Shown in pieces: positions 7,013-13,880 of a DNA stretch of 52,861 nucleotides. The number at the start of each line of letters is the position of its first letter. Position 1 is the stretch's first letter. Source of the DNA: Xanthobacteraceae bacterium (GTDB taxonomy: Bacteria; Pseudomonadota; Alphaproteobacteria; Rhizobiales; Xanthobacteraceae); assembly GCA_019752575.1 (NCBI GenBank), contig JAIELW010000002.1, forward strand, positions 1 through 52,861, read 5' to 3'. The notes under the pieces were generated by a model, which was not told where the DNA came from, did no database searches, and saw nothing but the letters and a program-made list of their open reading frames with translations. The position numbers were made by a program, and so were the translations under genes.

Positions 7013-8308
7013 ATGGCCGCCCCCAAACCGCCCGCCTTCGAAACTTTAAGTTTGCACGCGGGACAACACCCCGATCCAGTCACCGGCGCGCGCGCCGTGC
7101 CGATTTATCAAACGACTTCTTATGTGTTTCAGGACACAGACCACGCGGCCGCGCTCTTTAATCTCGAACGCGCGGGCAACATCTATACGCGCATTTCGAA
7201 CCCGACGACGGCCGTACTCGAAGAGCGCCTCTCGGCTCTAGAGAACGGAGTGGGTGCGGTCGCAACCGCGAGCGGCATGGCCGCGATGCACCTTGCGATT
7301 GCGACGGTTGCGAGTGCGGGCGATCACATCGTCGCATCCGCTTCGCTTTATGGCGGCACAATCAACCTGCTTGCACACACCTTGCCGCGTTTCGGCATCA
7401 CGACGACGTTCGTGAAGCCGCGCGACCATGCGGGCATCAAAGCTGCGATCAAACCAAACACGAAACTCGTGATCGGCGAAACCATCGGCAATCCGGGTCT
7501 CGAAGTACTCGACATTCCGAAAGTGGCGCAGATTGCGCATGACGCAAAAATTCCGCTCCTGATCGACAACACCTTCGCGACCCCTTATCTCTCCCGCCCA
7601 CTCGATCTCGGCGCCGATCTGGTCATGCATTCGATGACAAAATGGATCGGCGGGCATGGTATCGCGATCGGTGGTATCATCATCGACAGCGGACGCTTCG
7701 ATTGGATCAATTCCGGAAAATTCCCGCAACTCACCGAACCCTACGCCGGCTATCACGGCATCAATTTCGTCGAACAGTTCGGTCCATGGGGGTTTGTGAT
7801 GCGCGCACGCTCCGAGGGCTTGCGCGATTTCGGCGCATGCATTTCGCCGACCAACGCATTCCAGATTTTGCAGGGCGTCGAAACGCTCGGCGTTCGCATG
7901 GACCGTCACATCGCGAACACGAACGCTGTGCTGGAAGCGCTCTCCAATAACACCGCCGTGAAATGGGTGCTGCACCCGTCCCTGCCCTCGCATGAAGATC
8001 ACGAACTTGCGAAGAAATTGCTGCCGCGCGGTGCGGGCTCGATCGTGAGCTTCGGCATCGAGGGCGGACGCGCGGCGGGCAAAAAATTCATCGAGGGCTT
8101 GCGTCTGGCCAGTCATCTCGCGAATGTCGGCGACGCAAAGACGCTCGTCATTCATCCCGGAAGCACGACACATCAGCAGATGGACGCAGCGCAATTGAAA
8201 GCCGCGGGCATCGGCGAAGAATTGATACGTCTTTCCGTGGGCATAGAAACGGCGCAGGACATCATCGACGATCTTAGCCAAGCGCTCCGCGCCTCGCAGA
8301 AAGCGTGA
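7013..8308 (+). CDS. metY: O-acetylhomoserine sulfhydrylase (MetY type)
   Basis: This 431-residue protein is a PLP-dependent Cys/Met-metabolism enzyme, with the length and motifs of MetY. That enzyme joins O-acetylhomoserine and sulfide to make homocysteine in the cytoplasm. The PLP lysine is K210 in HSMTKWIGGHG, the cofactor-nitrogen-binding D185 lies in LLIDNTFATPY, and YTRISNPT (58-65) supplies phosphate-binding residues from the neighbouring subunit. The ATG at 7013 follows GGAAG by 9 bases. The alpha/beta hydrolase gene begins 4 bases after its stop, so the two form an operon. The sulfide-oxidation genes about 3 kb away compete for the same sulfur pool, but nothing links their regulation. 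Cystathionine gamma-synthase is less likely given the length and the GGHGIAIGG loop. Confidence 0.9.
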   Translation: MAAPKPPAFETLSLHAGQHPDPVTGARAVPIYQTTSYVFQDTDHAAALFNLERAGNIYTRISNPTTAVLEERLSALENGVGAVATASGMAAMHLAIATVASAGDHIVASASLYGGTINLLAHTLPRFGITTTFVKPRDHAGIKAAIKPNTKLVIGETIGNPGLEVLDIPKVAQIAHDAKIPLLIDNTFATPYLSRPLDLGADLVMHSMTKWIGGHGIAIGGIIIDSGRFDWINSGKFPQLTEPYAGYHGINFVEQFGPWGFVMRARSEGLRDFGACISPTNAFQILQGVETLGVRMDRHIANTNAVLEALSNNTAVKWVLHPSLPSHEDHELAKKLLPRGAGSIVSFGIEGGRAAGKKFIEGLRLASHLANVGDAKTLVIHPGSTTHQQMDAAQLKAAGIGEELIRLSVGIETAQDIIDDLSQALRASQKA

Positions 8309-8312
8309 TGCC

Positions 8313-9092
8313 ATGCGGATCAATGTGAACGGCTCGGAAGTATTCGCCGCGACCGGTGGCAAGGATTTCGATCCGGAAAAGCCCGCCGTCGTCTTTCTGC
8401 ATGGCGCAGGCTTCGATCACTCGACCTGGGCGCTTTATACGCGTTGGCATGCACACAACGGCTTCTCCGTGCTCGCCCCCGATCTCCCAGGCCACGGCCT
8501 TTCCGGCGGGAAGCCGCTGACTTCTGTCGGCGAACTGGCGGACTGGGTCGCCGCGCTGGTCGAGGTCACGGGCGCGAAACAAGCCCGCCTGATCGGACAC
8601 TCGATGGGGACCCTGATTGCCATCGAAACGGCCGCGCGCCACCCAGACAAGGTGACTAGTCTCGGGCTTATTGCAGCAGCCACTTCAATGCCGGTGAGCG
8701 ACGAACTACTAAACGCGGCGAAACAAAACTCTCCGGACGCTTTTGCAATGATGACGATCTGGGGCTTTGGCTCTCGCGCCGTACTAGGCGGCTGCCTTTC
8801 GCCGGGCAACTGGATGATGGGAAAAGGTGTGCGCGTGCTTGAGGCGAATACTCCCGGAGCACTTTTTGCCGATCTTTCGGCGACCAAGGCTTATGACGCG
8901 ACAGGTGCTGCCGCGAAAATTAAGGTGCCGGTGACGATCGTGCTTGCCGAGCGCGATCTCATGACGCCCGCCAAAGGCGGCAAGGCGCTCGCGGCGCTAA
9001 TACCGGTCGCAAAACTCGTCATCCTTGCGGGCGCAGGCCACATGCTGGTCGCCGAGCGTCCGGACGAAGTGCTGAAGGCGATCGCGGCTTGA
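8313..9092 (+). CDS. Alpha/beta-fold hydrolase
   Basis: This 259-residue hydrolase has the oxyanion-hole motif HGAG (30-33), the nucleophile elbow GHSMG with Ser97, an acidic residue in LAERDLMTP, and the catalytic His in GAGHMLV near the C-terminus. It has no signal peptide and should be cytoplasmic. It starts 4 bases after metY in the same direction. Substrate unknown: esters, lactones or meta-cleavage products are all compatible with the family. It lacks the length expected of a homoserine O-acetyltransferase (MetX), so a direct methionine role is not supported by the sequence. Confidence 0.85.
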   Translation: MRINVNGSEVFAATGGKDFDPEKPAVVFLHGAGFDHSTWALYTRWHAHNGFSVLAPDLPGHGLSGGKPLTSVGELADWVAALVEVTGAKQARLIGHSMGTLIAIETAARHPDKVTSLGLIAAATSMPVSDELLNAAKQNSPDAFAMMTIWGFGSRAVLGGCLSPGNWMMGKGVRVLEANTPGALFADLSATKAYDATGAAAKIKVPVTIVLAERDLMTPAKGGKALAALIPVAKLVILAGAGHMLVAERPDEVLKAIAA

Positions 9093-9120
9093 CCGGCGGC
9101 GGCTTCGGAATGATTTGCCG

Positions 9121-10356
9121 CTAGACGCGCTTCTGCACGTTGGCGCTCCGCGCAGGAATGCCGAATTCGCTGCGGCAGACTTCCGCGAGCAGCGCGATGC
9201 CTTCTCGAATTTCTTCATGCGACGGACTTGCAAAGCAGATGCGGATGCGGCTTTTGCTGTGCACGGCATTCACCGACCACTCCGGGCCGGGATTGATCGC
9301 AACACCTGCGGCAAGCGCCTTCTGGTAGAGCTTCATGCTGTCCACCTGATCGGGCAGCCTCACCCAAAGGAAAATTCCTCCCGGCGCATCCTCGAATTCG
9401 GCCGCCGTACCGAATTGCTCGTTCAAGGCTTCCATCAGGGTCGCGAGCTTCGCGCGCAGCGCGGTTCGCAATGCCGGCACATGCGTTGTGAAATGCACCT
9501 TGCAGAATTCTGCAAGCACCATTTGTTCAAGTGCGCCAGAACCTGCATCGGTTTTCAGCGCGAGCACGCGCGAAAGAATTTCCCAGGGCGCGACGATATA
9601 GCCCACGCGAAGCGCGGGCGCGACCGATTTGGAGAACGATCCGATATGCACGACGCCGCCGGTCTTGCTCATTGCATAGAGTGCAGGCGGGCGTTTGCCG
9701 CTCCAGATCAGATCGGCATAGCAATCGTCCTCGAAGACCGGCACGCCGTAGTCTTCGGAAAGCTTGAGCAATTCGAGACGCCGCGCTTCGCTCATGATCG
9801 TCGCGGTAGGATTCTGCACGGTCGGGATCGTGTAGATGAATTTCGGACGAACGCCCCGCGATTTCAGATCGGCCAGCGCCGCCGCGAGAACGTCCATCCG
9901 CATACCACCATCGTCAAGCGGGATTCCGACGACATTGACGCCCATACGCGTCATCCGGTTGATCGAGCCTTGATAGCTTTCCTGCTCGTAGATCACCGTG
10001 TCGCCGCGAACGCAGAACACCGCGTTGACGAGATCGAGCGCCTGTAGCGAGCCCGACACCATGACGATGTCCTCTGCCGTGCATGAAATTCCGGCGTCCC
10101 GCTTGAGTTTTTCCGCCACGAATTCGCGCAGCGGGCGATAGCCCTGCGGTCCGGTGTTTACCGTGTAGTTCGCGAGAGCCCGGCCTTCACGCAAGAGCAC
10201 GGCATCCGCCGCCGTGCGCAACGCATCGACCGGAACGACAGCGGGGTCGTTATGTCCGCCGACGAAGTTGTAGCGCGCGGCACCGGTCCATTTGATTGCG
10301 GGCGCCGGCAGAGATGCGGGAAAAAGCGAGGCGAAATCGAACGCACTTGAACGCAT
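9121..10356 (-). CDS. PLP-dependent aminotransferase (fold-type I, 2-aminoadipate/MocR-like)
   Basis: This 411-residue class I/II aminotransferase resembles LysN-type 2-aminoadipate and valine-pyruvate transaminases and the catalytic half of MocR regulators. No N-terminal winged helix is present, so it is an enzyme and not a regulator. The Schiff-base lysine is K243 in GSFSKSVAPALRVGY, the pyridine-nitrogen Asp is in FEDDCYADL (209-215), and substrate-pocket motifs TGPQGYRPLRE (68-78) and PTVQNPTATIM are present. It converges on the hydrolase gene with a 28-base gap. The amino donor and acceptor cannot be read from the sequence; an aromatic or branched-chain amino acid is likely for this clade. 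Confidence 0.85.
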   Translation of the reverse strand: MRSSAFDFASLFPASLPAPAIKWTGAARYNFVGGHNDPAVVPVDALRTAADAVLLREGRALANYTVNTGPQGYRPLREFVAEKLKRDAGISCTAEDIVMVSGSLQALDLVNAVFCVRGDTVIYEQESYQGSINRMTRMGVNVVGIPLDDGGMRMDVLAAALADLKSRGVRPKFIYTIPTVQNPTATIMSEARRLELLKLSEDYGVPVFEDDCYADLIWSGKRPPALYAMSKTGGVVHIGSFSKSVAPALRVGYIVAPWEILSRVLALKTDAGSGALEQMVLAEFCKVHFTTHVPALRTALRAKLATLMEALNEQFGTAAEFEDAPGGIFLWVRLPDQVDSMKLYQKALAAGVAINPGPEWSVNAVHSKSRIRICFASPSHEEIREGIALLAEVCRSEFGIPARSANVQKRV

Positions 10357-10452
10357 GGGAGAACCGGATCCTTACGGCCGCACAGTACTGCGCAGCTCGA
10401 AGGCAGATTATCCGGGAATATCGGAAACCTGCCAGTGGCAATACCGCAAGAC

Positions 10453-10560
10453 TTAGTGCCACTCTACGAGTTCCTGCAGGCCCTTTTGATCCAGCACCGT
10501 CAACTTGCGGCCGTCGATGCGAAGCAACCCGTTCGCGCGGAACCGGCTAATGCCTACGCA
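10453..10560 (-). pseudogene. 3' remnant of a Crp/Fnr-type regulator gene
   Basis: Thirty-five sense codons, ending in TAA at 10455-10453, encode VGISRFRANGLLRIDGRK followed by LTVLDQKGLQELVEWH. This matches the last part of a Crp/Fnr winged helix-turn-helix (recognition-helix end, GLLRIDGR wing, LTVLD strand). An in-frame TAG at 10563-10561 precedes it, and the transglutaminase gene ends only about 25 bases further upstream. The cyclic-nucleotide-binding half is gone. It lies between two genes of the same strand and appears to be a degraded leftover. The match is by eye over a short stretch, so confidence is moderate. Confidence 0.45.
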
Positions 10561-10586
10561 CTATGCCGGCCCATGCGCGAGAATGC

Positions 10587-11264
10587 TTATTTCGCTTCCG
10601 CCTTCACGGCGGCCTCTACGTCGTCTTTGAAATCGCCGCTCGAAAGTCCGTTCGCGATGAGCTTGGGATACAGCCGCTTGAACTCCGGCAGAATGCGGTC
10701 GAACGGCACGTCGGGGTAAGTCCCGCGATCCTGCAAGTATTCCATATGCTTGCGGCCCTCCGGGTCGAACGGCTGAAACAGCGAGTCGTTCTCTCCGTCG
10801 AACTCGAGCGGCGCGAGTTTTGCGCGTTCGCAAAGCGCTTTGTCGAAGGCGGGCGTGGATTTCACCCATTTTCCGCCGATCAGCATCTCCGTATAGGAGT
10901 GCCATTGAAACACATCGGACTCGACGAGATCGTGCAGCTTCTTCGAGGTAATATGATTTCGTACATCCGCGTAACCGGGCCGCGCAGCGATACCGACCGC
11001 ACGCGCGCAAGCAGCCAATAACGCCGCCTTGCCGACGCAGAAACCCTGCCCCGCTTTTAATACATCGCTTGCACGAAACGTCTCCGGCTTCGAATAGTCG
11101 AGATAAGGATTATAGGAAATCCCGTCACGCACCGCGTGATAAAGCGCGATCGCCCGCGCCTTTTCCCCGCGAACTCCGGCCACCGCATCTTCAGCGAAAC
11201 CAACAACCTCGGAATTGTCGCTATCGACGAATTCAGCCGGTAAAAGAAATGCGGTATCTTGCAT
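10587..11264 (-). CDS. Transglutaminase-like protein in the soxYZ operon
   Basis: This 225-residue transglutaminase-core (papain-like fold) protein has an apparent Cys76-His122-Asp141 triad in GQGFCVGKAALL, QWHSYTEM and STPAFDK. There is no signal peptide, so it is probably cytoplasmic. Bacterial members are usually proteases or amidases. It starts 6 bases after soxZ on the same strand, without a clear ribosome site, which suggests translational coupling to soxYZ. Its role in sulfur oxidation is unknown to me; maturation or turnover of a Sox protein before export is only a guess. Its frame runs until just before the Crp/Fnr remnant. Confidence 0.8.
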   Translation of the reverse strand: MQDTAFLLPAEFVDSDNSEVVGFAEDAVAGVRGEKARAIALYHAVRDGISYNPYLDYSKPETFRASDVLKAGQGFCVGKAALLAACARAVGIAARPGYADVRNHITSKKLHDLVESDVFQWHSYTEMLIGGKWVKSTPAFDKALCERAKLAPLEFDGENDSLFQPFDPEGRKHMEYLQDRGTYPDVPFDRILPEFKRLYPKLIANGLSSGDFKDDVEAAVKAEAK

Positions 11265-11270
11265 GGAAAT

Positions 11271-11597
11271 TCAGGAGAGAGTGATTTTTTCGACGGCTTC
11301 GACGACCGCCTTGTCGTCATCAATCCACACCATCTTCAGATCTCCGGCTTCTTCCGCCCTGAACCGGAATTCGAGATAAGGATTCGCCGACACGCCGGTA
11401 CCGAGTGCCCAGGAAATCACCGGCTTCCCATTGAAGACGCAGTCGAACTTATTGACGATCTTTTGCGGCACGGTCTTGCCGTCTGTGTCCTTGCGGAAGC
11501 CGGTTTCCATCGCATGCTGCACGATCGTGCGCACGGTGACGACTTCGCCCTTTTTCGGCGTCTTCGTGCTGAGCCAGATGCGCGGAGGCGTAGACAT
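11271..11597 (-). CDS. soxZ: Thiosulfate-oxidation carrier subunit SoxZ
   Basis: This 108-residue SoxZ carries the family motif HAMETGFRKD (28-37) and an immunoglobulin-like fold ending in FRFRAEEAGDLKMVWIDD. SoxZ binds SoxY in the periplasm and presents its C-terminal sulfur-bearing arm to Sox enzymes. It has no signal peptide, as is usual: SoxYZ is exported through the SoxY Tat signal. The ATG at 11597 lies 8 bases after the soxY stop; a longer frame from 11822 would overlap soxY and is rejected. The gene is followed directly by the transglutaminase-like gene. Confidence 0.93.
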   Translation of the reverse strand: MSTPPRIWLSTKTPKKGEVVTVRTIVQHAMETGFRKDTDGKTVPQKIVNKFDCVFNGKPVISWALGTGVSANPYLEFRFRAEEAGDLKMVWIDDDKAVVEAVEKITLS

Positions 11598-11605
11598 GCT
11601 CGCTC

Positions 11606-12052
11606 CTATCCGCCGGGCGCGCAGGCGCCGCTCGTTACCGTCACGGCCTTGCGCGCCACGAAAACCGAGCCGTCGTTCATTTTTGCGAACACGCTCACGG
11701 TCTGCGATTCCGCGAGCCGGATGCGCGTGCTCAGATGCGGAACCGAAAGACCAGGCTCGAACTTGAAACTGCAAACTTTCGGGCGCGGATTCTTCTCGGC
11801 GATGACCAGCACTTCGCTGCAATAGTTGTCGGCAGTCATCGGGCTATCGACGCGAATACCCACCGGCACCGAATTGGCGTTGTCGGCGGTGAAGGGAATG
11901 TCGAATTCGATCTTGCCGCTCGCAGGAATCTTGCCTCCGAGAAATTCTGCGGCCGCGCCCTGTGCCTCTGCACGTGAGGCTCGCAGCAGCGCCATCGCTG
12001 CGAGCGCCCAACCGAAAAGCGCGAAACTCTGCCGTCTCGATAGTTTTCTCAT
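11606..12052 (-). CDS. soxY: Sulfur carrier SoxY with variant C-terminal arm
   Basis: This 148-residue SoxY is the covalent carrier of sulfur intermediates in periplasmic thiosulfate and sulfide oxidation. A Tat signal is visible (KLSRRQSFALFGWALAAMALL, cleavage near AEAQG). The canonical C-terminus of SoxY is GGCGG, with the reactive Cys third from the end; here it reads SGACAPGG, so the Cys (144) is kept but the glycine context is altered and two residues follow the usual terminus. Two further Cys (78 and 94) could form a disulfide. The gene begins the soxY-soxZ-transglutaminase unit and diverges from fccAB across a 172-base promoter region. Confidence 0.88.
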   Translation of the reverse strand: MRKLSRRQSFALFGWALAAMALLRASRAEAQGAAAEFLGGKIPASGKIEFDIPFTADNANSVPVGIRVDSPMTADNYCSEVLVIAEKNPRPKVCSFKFEPGLSVPHLSTRIRLAESQTVSVFAKMNDGSVFVARKAVTVTSGACAPGG

Positions 12053-12163
12053 TTTGTATGCGGGGCCTAAATTCCAATGTCTGCTTATAGATAGAGAGTG
12101 CTGCCGGAAATAACGAGGCGGTAAAAAATACCCCTTGCCTAAAGCCCTTTCTTGATTTGATAT

Positions 12164-12179
12164 ATTCTAAACGTGGAAT
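12164..12179. promoter_or_regulatory. SqrR/BigR-type (sulfide/persulfide sensor) operator
   Basis: ATTC-N8-GAAT: TATTC (12163-12167), an 8-base spacer, then GAATA (12176-12180). This is the palindrome known for the ArsR-family persulfide sensors SqrR/BigR/YgaV. It lies midway between divergent soxY and fccA and overlaps the position expected for the -35 element of the fccA promoter. No sqrR/bigR gene is in the window. Confidence 0.6.
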
Positions 12180-12185
12180 ACATAA

Positions 12186-12208
12186 AATCACGTTAGTATA
12201 ATGTGATT
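12186..12208 (+). promoter_or_regulatory. fccA promoter -10 (TATAAT) inside a second dyad
   Basis: A perfect TATAAT occurs at 12197-12202. It is flanked by the inverted repeat AATCAC (12186-12191) and GTGATT (12203-12208). Transcription would start near 12209, leaving a leader of about 16 bases with GGAGGG (12215-12220) before the fccA ATG at 12225. The -35 match is weak, which fits regulated use. Confidence 0.55.
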
Positions 12209-12224
12209 ATGCTTGGAGGGCTGG

Positions 12225-12542
12225 ATGGTCAGCAGATCAAAAATACTCGGTGCGATTTCGGGAGCAACATTGTTGCTCATTGCCGGAGCCGCGCATGCGC
12301 AGTCGGCGGGCGACGCTGCGGTTCTCGCCGGTCCTTGCGCGAACTGTCACGGCACCGACGGAAAATCGAACAATAAGGTGCCCTCGCTCGCAGGCCGTCC
12401 CGCGCCGACACTCGCCGCGCTGATGAAAGCGTTCAAAGGCGAAACGCCGCCGCCCGGCACCACGATCATGAACCGCCTCGCCAAGGGCTATACCGACGAG
12501 CAGATCGAAGCTCTCGCCAAATATTTTGCGGAGAAAAAGTGA
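12225..12542 (+). CDS. fccA: Sulfide dehydrogenase monohaem cytochrome subunit FccA-like
   Basis: This 105-residue class I c-type cytochrome has a Sec signal (MVSRSKILGAISGATLLLIAG, cleavage after AHA) and one haem site, CANCH (38-42). M82 in TTIMNRLAKGY is the likely distal ligand. It would accept electrons from the flavoprotein encoded next door and pass them to the respiratory chain. The ATG at 12225 is preferred over TTG at 12213 because GGAGGG lies immediately upstream and the signal peptide is then normal. Its stop overlaps the fccB start (TGATG). The family includes monohaem and dihaem partners; this is the short monohaem type. Confidence 0.88.
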   Translation: MVSRSKILGAISGATLLLIAGAAHAQSAGDAAVLAGPCANCHGTDGKSNNKVPSLAGRPAPTLAALMKAFKGETPPPGTTIMNRLAKGYTDEQIEALAKYFAEKK

Positions 12543-13840
12543 TGAGCACCAACATGATTTCCCGCCGCTGCACGCTGCAACTTCTCGGCGGAGCCGGTGC
12601 CGGACTGATGTCGCTCTCGATGCCAGCGATCGCGCAGGGTGCTGGCGCTGGCCGCGTCGTTGTGGTCGGCGGCGGCTTTGGCGGTGCCACCGCCGCGAAA
12701 TACATCAAGCGCACAAACCCGAAGATCCAGGTGACGCTGGTCGAGCCGCTGCAGCGTTACTACACCTGCCCGTTCACGAATCTGCATTTCGGCGGACTTC
12801 GCACCTTCGAACAGCAGGGTCACAACTTCAACGAATTGCGCGCGCTTGGCGTGCAGGTCGTGCATGCGCTTGCGAACGACGTCGACAACAAGAAGAAGAC
12901 GGTGACGCTCGCGGGCGGCCGCGTTCTGCAATACGACAAGCTCGTGCTCTCGCCGGGCATAGACATTCGCTGGGGCGCGCTGAAGGGTTACGATCAGGCG
13001 GCGGCCCAGCTCGCGCCGCACGCCTGGCAGGCAGGCCCGCAGACGACGTTGCTCAAGCAGCAACTCGACGCGATGCCGGATGGCGGCACCTTCATTCTGG
13101 TCGCGCCGGAAAATCCGTTCCGCTGCCCGCCGGGACCGTATGAGCGCGTCAGCATGATCGGTCACTACTTCAAGACGCGGAAACCGAAATCGAAAATTCT
13201 CGTCCTCGACGCGAAGGAAAATTTTTCCAAGCAGGGCCTCTTCCTCGACGGCTGGAAGAAGGTCTATGGCGAGATGATCGAATGGGTGCCGCTCTCGAAG
13301 GACGGCAAGGTCGTCCGCGTCGATGCGCGTGCGCGCGAAGTCGAAACCGAATTCGGCAAGAAACACAAAGCCTCGGTGCTGAACGTGGTACCGCCGCAGA
13401 AGGCCGGCTTCATCGCCGACCGCGCCGGTGTCACCGCGCAAAGCGGCTGGGTGCCGATCAAAGCGGAAACCTTCGAATCCTCGCAAGTTGCCGACATTCA
13501 CGTCATCGGCGATGCGACCGCAGCGGCGCCAATGCCGAAGTCGGGTTTCGTCGCGAACGCACAAGGCAAGGTCGCAGCGGCTGCGATCGTTGCTTCCCTT
13601 GCCGGCCGGCCGGCGCCGAAGGCTTCGTGGGCGAACACCTGCTACAGCTTGATCGCACCCGACTACGGCATCTCGGTCGCGAACGTCTACGACGTCGTCG
13701 AAGGCAAACTGAACGAGATCAAGGGCTCCGGCGGCGTCAGCCCGCGCGAAGCCTCGCCGGAATTCCGCAAGCTCGAAGCGGAATACGGCGTTGCCTGGTA
13801 CAATGCAATCGCCAACGACGCCTGGGGCACCAAAGCCTGA
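12542..13840 (+). CDS. fccB: Flavocytochrome c sulfide dehydrogenase flavoprotein subunit FccB
   Basis: This 432-residue periplasmic flavoprotein oxidises sulfide to sulfane sulfur or polysulfide. It has a Tat signal (ISRRCTLQLLGGAGAGL), the FAD-binding GGGFGG (43-48), and C76 in YYTCPFTN, where FccB attaches FAD covalently. C195 (NPFRCPPGP) and C367 (ANTCYSL) correspond to the redox-active disulfide. All hallmark residues are kept, so the enzyme is probably functional. It overlaps fccA by one base (TGATG), indicating co-translation of the heterodimer. The Tat signal fits export in folded form with FAD bound. SoxF is a synonym in some Sox clusters. Confidence 0.92.
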   Translation: MSTNMISRRCTLQLLGGAGAGLMSLSMPAIAQGAGAGRVVVVGGGFGGATAAKYIKRTNPKIQVTLVEPLQRYYTCPFTNLHFGGLRTFEQQGHNFNELRALGVQVVHALANDVDNKKKTVTLAGGRVLQYDKLVLSPGIDIRWGALKGYDQAAAQLAPHAWQAGPQTTLLKQQLDAMPDGGTFILVAPENPFRCPPGPYERVSMIGHYFKTRKPKSKILVLDAKENFSKQGLFLDGWKKVYGEMIEWVPLSKDGKVVRVDARAREVETEFGKKHKASVLNVVPPQKAGFIADRAGVTAQSGWVPIKAETFESSQVADIHVIGDATAAAPMPKSGFVANAQGKVAAAAIVASLAGRPAPKASWANTCYSLIAPDYGISVANVYDVVEGKLNEIKGSGGVSPREASPEFRKLEAEYGVAWYNAIANDAWGTKA

Positions 13841-13880
13841 ACCGCTTGCTCCTTTGCGACCGGCCCAGTAAGCGAGAGAA

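Noticed and set aside
8313-9092. Homoserine O-acetyltransferase (MetX) next to metY
   Set aside because: At 259 residues it is too short for MetX and lacks its lid domain and motifs; only a generic alpha/beta hydrolase can be claimed.
9121-10356. MocR/GabR-type transcription regulator
   Set aside because: The protein starts at the aminotransferase domain; no GntR-type winged helix is encoded in frame upstream.
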